NCBI GenBank assembly: GCA_964418645.1
Contig: CAYQME010000003.1
Location: 1 to 64,000 of the forward strand
Origin: JAADHG01 sp964418645
GTDB taxonomy: Bacteria; Bacteroidota; Bacteroidia; Flavobacteriales; Flavobacteriaceae
DNA: 64,000 bases
Direction of reading: 5' to 3'
Made by a program: the position numbers and the translations under genes. Below the pieces are notes generated by a model. That model had not been told where the DNA came from. It worked only from the letters and a program-made list of their open reading frames with translations, and searched no databases. This document shows, in pieces, positions 59,439-64,000 of this stretch (the first letter of the stretch is position 1; each line of letters begins with the position of its first letter).

Positions 59439-59969
59439 TTACTCAATTACTAATAAAATATCAGACTTCTCTCCAGTTGCTGAAATAGTAACAATATATA
59501 AATTGGCATTATTACTGTCGTCAATCGATAAGTATTTTTTCTGACCTAAAACAGCATTTACAAATTGAGGTGTAGTGTTACTATGTCCTACTACTAAAAC
59601 GGTTTTGCCTTTGGTATTATTAATAAAATCTTCAGAATAAAAATTTCTAGGATTATAAATCGTAATATCTAACCCATTTTTCTCGGCTGTTGGTTGCGCG
59701 GTTTGTTTTGTACGATTATAATTGGTAGAATAAACAGCATCAAATTTTATATTATCTAAAACTAAGCTCCATTTTGCTGCTCTAAGAATACCTTCCTGAA
59801 TTAAATTTGGGTTTTTATTGTTTACATCACTACGATCTTTTTCAGCATGGCGAATAAAATAATAAGTAGTGGTTTTAGTAGATTGCTCTACAATTTCAAT
59901 GGTTTCATCTTGAGCAAATATTGGTAAGATGAATAATATTGCAAAAGAAAGTATAAGTAGCTGTTTCAT
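59439..59969 (-). CDS. Exported histidine phosphatase (SixA/phosphoglycerate-mutase-like)
   Basis: 176 residues with a signal peptide (1-19, ends LPIFAQ). The catalytic RHAE motif is in TTYYFIRHAEKDRSDV, further ligands in YSTNYNRTKQTAQPTAE, and the second His in VLVVGHSNTTPQFVNAVLG. This is the branch-1 histidine phosphatase fold. The signal peptide places it in the periplasm or outside, so phosphohistidine signalling (SixA) is unlikely; a general periplasmic phosphatase fits better. It lies 12 bases downstream of the cupin lipoprotein gene. Confidence 0.88.
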   Translation of the reverse strand: MKQLLILSFAILFILPIFAQDETIEIVEQSTKTTTYYFIRHAEKDRSDVNNKNPNLIQEGILRAAKWSLVLDNIKFDAVYSTNYNRTKQTAQPTAEKNGLDITIYNPRNFYSEDFINNTKGKTVLVVGHSNTTPQFVNAVLGQKKYLSIDDSNNANLYIVTISATGEKSDILLVIE

Positions 59970-59980
59970 TATTAATATTT

Positions 59981-60364
59981 TTATTTAGGTTCAATAATTA
60001 AAAAAACAGCAGTGCTGTCTCCAATGTTTAATACTTCGTGCCATTTGGTGCCTTCACTGTAAAAATCACTTCCAGTAGCTGGACTAACTTCTCTAGTTCC
60101 GCTTGCATCTGTAATTTTAAATGTGCTACCAGCCAAAGTATAACCAAAATGTGGTTTGTGGTAATGTTTTTCGTGTCCAACACCTGGTTTAAAAGTACAC
60201 TTTAATACTCTAATGCTTTCATTTTCTTCTACTAATTTACAAACAGTATTATTATTCCAACCTGCTTGTAGTGGGTCTGGTAAATTATTTTTGGTTTTAC
60301 AACTAGTTAATAGAATTGAAAGCAAGAATATCTTAATGCTAAGATTGGAAATAATAAGTTTCAT
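59981..60364 (-). CDS. Cupin-domain lipoprotein
   Basis: 127 residues. Lipoprotein signal ending LLTSC (Cys at about 22), then a single cupin barrel with two motifs: CTFKPGVGHEKHYHKPHFGY (cupin 1, with the His ligands) and YSEGTKWHEVLNIGDSTAVF (cupin 2). The metal-binding His pattern looks complete. Its substrate is unknown. It precedes the phosphatase gene by 12 bases; an operon is likely. Confidence 0.85.
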   Translation of the reverse strand: MKLIISNLSIKIFLLSILLTSCKTKNNLPDPLQAGWNNNTVCKLVEENESIRVLKCTFKPGVGHEKHYHKPHFGYTLAGSTFKITDASGTREVSPATGSDFYSEGTKWHEVLNIGDSTAVFLIIEPK

Positions 60365-60491
60365 TTGGTGTTAAATTATTAAGCATTTTGAGTATTAATC
60401 TTAATATCCAAATATACTAAATAGATGTTTGTGAATTAATCTAAACCTATTAAAAGTTGCCCCATCTTTTCTATTAAGACAAAAAGGTATT

Positions 60492-60539
60492 AAATATGAT
60501 TAATATCATATTTTAAAAATTATTTGAGGACTAGTTTTG
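60492..60539 (+). promoter_or_regulatory. FNR/CRP-like palindrome and promoter of ompW
   Basis: AAATATGAT TAAT ATCATATTT (60492-60513) is a 9-bp inverted repeat with a 4-base spacer; its core ATGAT-N4-ATCAT differs from the FNR consensus TTGAT-N4-ATCAA by one base per half-site. TAGTTTTG (60532-60539) fits the -7 element. The palindrome centre is then about 40 bases before the predicted start site, the class II activator position. Regulation by an FNR/CRP-family protein is inferred. Confidence 0.5.
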
Positions 60540-60563
60540 TAATCAAATAATAATATACTACTC

Positions 60564-61217
60564 ATGAAAAAATCAATTTTTACTACTTTATTAATGTGCT
60601 TATTTGTATTTTCAAATGTATTGGCGCAAGACTCAACAACTGATAATTCAGACTTTTCAAAATGGCAAGTACGACTTAGAGGTATTGTTGTTACACCTAA
60701 CGAAAGTGCTATCATTCAAGCCATAGGAGGAGATGTAGATATTTCTACTGCATTTGTACCAGAGTTGGATTTCACATATTTTTTTACTGAAAAATGGGCG
60801 GCAGAATTAATTCTAGGAACAACTAATCACGATGTCAAAGCTGTTGGTACTTCAGCAGGAAATATTAATTTAGGCGATGTATGGTTATTGCCACCTACAT
60901 TAACCTTTCAATATCATTTTACTGGAGGAAAATTAAAACCTTATCTTGGTGTCGGTGTTAATTATACAATTTTTTATGGTGTAAATGAAGGTCCAGTTGC
61001 CGATAGTGTAGATTATAGTAATTCTTTTGGTTTTGCTTTTCAAGCAGGTTTAGACTATGCATTGGGAGATAAATGGTTTTTAAATGTGGATTTAAAACAA
61101 GTATATATTCAAACTGATGCTGTTGTAAATGCTACTACAGCACTTGGAGCAACCGTTGGAGCCAATGTTGATATTAATCCATTAGTTTTTGGCTTTGGTT
61201 TTGGAATGAAATTTTAA
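60564..61217 (+). CDS. ompW: OmpW-family outer membrane protein
   Basis: 217 residues. Signal peptide (1-21, ends NVLAQ), then the eight-stranded OmpW barrel: WQVRLRGIVVTPNESAIIQA, VDISTAFVPELDFTYFFTEK, WLLPPTLTFQYHFTGGKLKP, YLGVGVNYTIFYGVNEGP and a C-terminal Phe in FGFGFGMKF, the usual outer-membrane insertion signal. OmpW forms a narrow hydrophobic channel. The E. coli gene responds to oxygen through FNR, and here a matching FNR-like box lies upstream. Confidence 0.93.
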   Translation: MKKSIFTTLLMCLFVFSNVLAQDSTTDNSDFSKWQVRLRGIVVTPNESAIIQAIGGDVDISTAFVPELDFTYFFTEKWAAELILGTTNHDVKAVGTSAGNINLGDVWLLPPTLTFQYHFTGGKLKPYLGVGVNYTIFYGVNEGPVADSVDYSNSFGFAFQAGLDYALGDKWFLNVDLKQVYIQTDAVVNATTALGATVGANVDINPLVFGFGFGMKF

Positions 61218-61244
61218 TCTTACCTCCATTATATAGAAATAAAT

Positions 61245-61273
61245 AAAAGGGTCACTAATTTGTGACCCTTTTT
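61245..61273 (+). terminator. Terminator between ompW and clpB
   Basis: AAAGGGTCAC / GTGACCCTTT perfect 10-bp stem with TTTT tail, 29 bases past the ompW stop. The complementary flank is A-rich, so it may also end clpB transcripts. Confidence 0.9.
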
Positions 61274-61372
61274 CTTTTTAACGCAAAAGAAAAGCAACAC
61301 TCATCTTTTAATAAGAATTATGTTGCTTTTCAACTAACCAACCAATTATAAGACTGTTTTAAATTTAGATTG

Positions 61373-63976
61373 TTACATTTCTTCTACCAAATCATTCTGA
61401 TTTCTAAACACCAATTTATCATCAAAGGCATCTAGCAAAATAATACTATCTGTGGTTACTTTTCCAGCTAAAACCTGTTTACTTAACTCATTAAGTACTT
61501 CTTTTTGAATGACGCGTTTTACAGGTCGTGCACCATACTCAGGATTGAATCCTTTCTCTGCTAAATAAGAAATAGCTTCCTGAGTAGCATCAAAGGTTAT
61601 ACCTTGTTGTGCAAGCATTCTTGTAAGACTTTTTAATTGTAAACCAACAATGTCTTTTATGTTGTCCTTATTTAAAGGCGTAAACATAATTGTATCGTCA
61701 ATACGATTCAAAAATTCAGGTCTTACACTTTGTTTTAATAATGCTAACACATCAATTTTTGCTGCTTCTATAGCTGAATCAATATCTTTTGTAGCTTCAA
61801 ATCGATCTTGTATTATATGACTTCCAATATTTGAAGTCATGATAATAATGGTGTTTTTAAAATCGGCACTACGCCCTTTATTATCAGTTAAACGACCTTC
61901 GTCCAGTACTTGCAGTAAAATATTAAAAACATCTGGATGTGCTTTTTCAATTTCATCAAGTAATACAACAGAATATGGTTTGCGTCTTACAGCTTCAGTA
62001 AGTTGTCCGCCTTCGTCATAACCTACATATCCTGGAGGTGCTCCAACAAGTCTACTTACTGCATGACGTTCTTGATATTCGCTCATATCTATTCTAGTTA
62101 TTGCATTTTCATCATCAAATAAATATTCGGCCAATGCTTTTGCCAATTCGGTTTTACCAACGCCAGTGGTTCCTAAAAACAGGAATGTGCCAATTGGCTT
62201 TTGCGGATTTTGTAAACCAGCACGACTTCTGCGTACGGCGTCACTTACCGCAATAATAGCTTCATTTTGACCCACAATGCGCTTGTGAAGCTCTTTTTCG
62301 AGGTTCAATAATTTTTTACGCTCGCTTTGAATCATTTTTGTAACCGGAATTCCTGTCCACTTAGCAACAACTTCTGCTATATCGTCATAGGTTACTTCTT
62401 CTTTAATAAGCGATGTTTCCTTTTGTTCTTTCATTTGTTTTTGGAAACTTTCCAAATGCTCTTGAGCTTCTTTTATTTTGCCATAACGGAGTTCGGCAAC
62501 TTTACCATAATCGCCATCACGTTCAGCACGTTCAGCTTCCAATTTAAAATTTTCAATATCTTGTTTAATATTTTGAATATTATCTACAACTTCTTTTTCA
62601 CTTTTCCATTTTGCATTTAACGCGTTACGATCTTCTTTTAAGTTTGCTAAATCAGAGCGTAATGTTTTGAGTTTTAATTCATCTTTCTCTCTTTTTATTG
62701 CTTCAATTTCAATTTCAAGTTGCATTACCTTTCTATCTAAAACATCTAATTCTTCGGGTTTTGAATTGATCTCCATACGCAATTTTGACGCAGCCTCATC
62801 CATTAAGTCAATAGCTTTATCTGGTAAAAACCGGTTTGTAATATAACGTTCCGATAGTTTTACTGCGCCAATAATAGCTTCGTCTTTAATACGCACTTTA
62901 TGGTGAGTTTCGTATTTTTCTTTAATACCTCTAAGTATAGAAATAGCGCTTTCAGTATCAGGTTCGTTTACCATTACCTTTTGAAAACGACGTTCTAAAG
63001 CTTTATCTTTTTCAAAGTACTTTTGATATTCATCTAAAGTTGTTGCTCCAATGGCACGGAGTTCACCACGAGCTAAGGCAGGTTTTAAAATATTGGCGGC
63101 ATCCATAGCACCTTGACCACCTCCAGCACCAACGAGTGTATGAATTTCGTCAATAAAGAGTACAATATCTCCATCGCTTGTAGTGACTTCTTTAATAACA
63201 GCTTTTAAGCGTTCTTCAAATTCTCCTTTATATTTGGCACCTGCAATAAGTGCGCCCATATCAAGTGCAAAAATTTGCTTGTCTTTTAAGTTTTCCGGAA
63301 TATCTCCATCTATAATTCTGTGAGCCAACCCTTCAGCAATGGCAGTTTTACCAGTTCCTGGTTCTCCTACCAATATTGGATTGTTTTTGGTACGTCGCGA
63401 TAAAATTTGAAGAATGCGTCTTATTTCTTCATCACGACCAATTACAGGATCAAGCTTACCATCTTTGGCTAACTGATTTAAATTTTTAGCATATTTGATT
63501 AAAGCATTATAAGTGTCTTCCTGATTTTGAGAGGTTACATTGTCACCTTTGCGTAGTTCTTCAATAGCTAATATTAAATCCTTTTCAGTAACCCCTTGAT
63601 CTTTTAGTATTTGAGCAATTTTGCTTTTAGATTTAAAAACAGCTATGATTAAATGCTCGATTGATACATACTCATCTTTCATTTTCTTAGCTATTATTGA
63701 TGCCTCATTTAGAGTTTTTCCGGCTTCGCGAGAAAGCATAATATCGCTTCCAGAAACTTTGGGGAAACTTTCAAGTGATGCATCTAATACTTGTTTTAGC
63801 ATTGAAACGTTGACATTTAATTTTTTTAAAATAAAGGGTATCACGTTTTCATCTACTTCAAAAAAAGCTTTAAAAAGATGCTCATTTTCTATATGTTGAT
63901 GTTCGAAGCTTTGGGCAATCAACTGTGCTTGCTGTATTGCTTCTTGAGATTTTATAGTATAATTGTTAAAGTTCAT
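61373..63976 (-). CDS. clpB: ATP-dependent chaperone ClpB
   Basis: Disaggregase that works with DnaK to recover aggregated proteins after heat stress. 867 residues, standard for ClpB: N-terminal repeat domain (1-150), first AAA+ domain with Walker A LVGEPGTGKTAIAEGLAH (about 202-219) and Walker B IVLFIDEIHTL, the long coiled-coil middle domain (about 400-540) and the second AAA+ domain with LGTTGVGKTELAKALAEY and VVLLDEIEKAHPDV. The middle domain identifies ClpB rather than ClpA or ClpC. No heat-shock promoter is seen in the 24 bases available upstream. Confidence 0.98.
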   Translation of the reverse strand: MNFNNYTIKSQEAIQQAQLIAQSFEHQHIENEHLFKAFFEVDENVIPFILKKLNVNVSMLKQVLDASLESFPKVSGSDIMLSREAGKTLNEASIIAKKMKDEYVSIEHLIIAVFKSKSKIAQILKDQGVTEKDLILAIEELRKGDNVTSQNQEDTYNALIKYAKNLNQLAKDGKLDPVIGRDEEIRRILQILSRRTKNNPILVGEPGTGKTAIAEGLAHRIIDGDIPENLKDKQIFALDMGALIAGAKYKGEFEERLKAVIKEVTTSDGDIVLFIDEIHTLVGAGGGQGAMDAANILKPALARGELRAIGATTLDEYQKYFEKDKALERRFQKVMVNEPDTESAISILRGIKEKYETHHKVRIKDEAIIGAVKLSERYITNRFLPDKAIDLMDEAASKLRMEINSKPEELDVLDRKVMQLEIEIEAIKREKDELKLKTLRSDLANLKEDRNALNAKWKSEKEVVDNIQNIKQDIENFKLEAERAERDGDYGKVAELRYGKIKEAQEHLESFQKQMKEQKETSLIKEEVTYDDIAEVVAKWTGIPVTKMIQSERKKLLNLEKELHKRIVGQNEAIIAVSDAVRRSRAGLQNPQKPIGTFLFLGTTGVGKTELAKALAEYLFDDENAITRIDMSEYQERHAVSRLVGAPPGYVGYDEGGQLTEAVRRKPYSVVLLDEIEKAHPDVFNILLQVLDEGRLTDNKGRSADFKNTIIIMTSNIGSHIIQDRFEATKDIDSAIEAAKIDVLALLKQSVRPEFLNRIDDTIMFTPLNKDNIKDIVGLQLKSLTRMLAQQGITFDATQEAISYLAEKGFNPEYGARPVKRVIQKEVLNELSKQVLAGKVTTDSIILLDAFDDKLVFRNQNDLVEEM

Positions 63977-64000
63977 AATTGTTAATTTTGTATTATTGAT

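Noticed and set aside
62327..62620. Plus-strand 97-codon Phe-rich frame inside clpB
   Set aside because: Antisense of the Lys/Glu-rich coiled-coil middle domain of ClpB, which yields Phe/Leu-rich open frames by chance.

Overview
The window is an AT-rich chromosomal segment from a member of the Bacteroidota, almost certainly a Flavobacteriaceae species, and probably a marine one. The evidence is consistent across genes. Promoter-like sites follow the Bacteroidota pattern (TTTG, about 19-20 bp, TAnnTTTG) rather than -35/-10. Several secreted proteins end in type IX secretion (T9SS) type A sorting domains. Bacteroidota-restricted families are present (DUF4835, DUF6913, DUF5686, the Rpb6-like omega subunit, an RprXY-like two-component pair). 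The dnaA, recN-fabI, dapA-bamD-rpoZ-coaBC and GT2-YbbR-coaE arrangements look typical of flavobacteria. Most of the content is core chromosome. There is no phage, IS element, CRISPR array, rRNA or tRNA that I can see.

Layout. 1-8.4 kb, minus strand: monomeric isocitrate dehydrogenase (cut by the window edge), a decayed coding remnant, rplS and trmD, a broken acetyltransferase, a coiled-coil membrane protein, a long-form GAPDH and an HtrA/DegP protease. 8.5-12.6 kb, plus strand: dapF, an acetyltransferase, mltG, a DUF2279-like protein and a lysozyme-like hydrolase; several act on the cell wall. 12.6-18.9 kb, minus strand: an RsmI-like methyltransferase, two tandem secreted PQQ-type sugar dehydrogenase paralogues (one with four near-identical 63-residue metal-binding repeats), a dead low-molecular-weight tyrosine phosphatase and dnaA. 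19.1-25.1 kb: thioesterase, IMPACT protein, HAD phosphatase, ribD, acetyltransferase-prmC-LOG protein, and cutC flanked by N-terminal stubs of a beta-mannosidase and a GH20 hexosaminidase. 25.1-30.1 kb: ligA, membrane proteins and a 5'-nucleotidase split into two genes.

30.1-37.5 kb is a plus-strand core run: DUF6913-dapA, bamD-rpoZ-coaBC-DUF4835-recN, then fabI. 37.7-44.3 kb holds a T9SS secreted protein, GT2-YbbR-coaE and an RprXY-like kinase/regulator pair. 44.3-51.5 kb, minus strand: miaA, a potassium channel, an exonuclease/GIY-YIG protein that appears to start with ATT, a YggS PLP protein, DUF1015, 3-hydroxybutyryl-CoA dehydrogenase and a Gfo/Idh/MocA oxidoreductase. 51.6-64 kb: pcm, an acetyltransferase, a SatD-like regulator with DUF3307 under a striking double palindromic operator, a large DUF5686 outer-membrane protein, smpB, small lipoproteins, ompW with an FNR-like site, and clpB.

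The less ordinary content is of three kinds. First, gene decay: five degraded loci and a start codon that looks mutated. Second, interspersed palindromic repeats, one of which is translated in frame inside prmC. Third, regulatory architecture: an operator set inside a promoter spacer, near-leaderless promoters, phased direct repeats upstream of the two-component pair and an FNR-like box at ompW. I found no convincing wholly new multigene system. The SatD-like/DUF3307 pair with its tandem operators is the best candidate for an under-described regulatory module.
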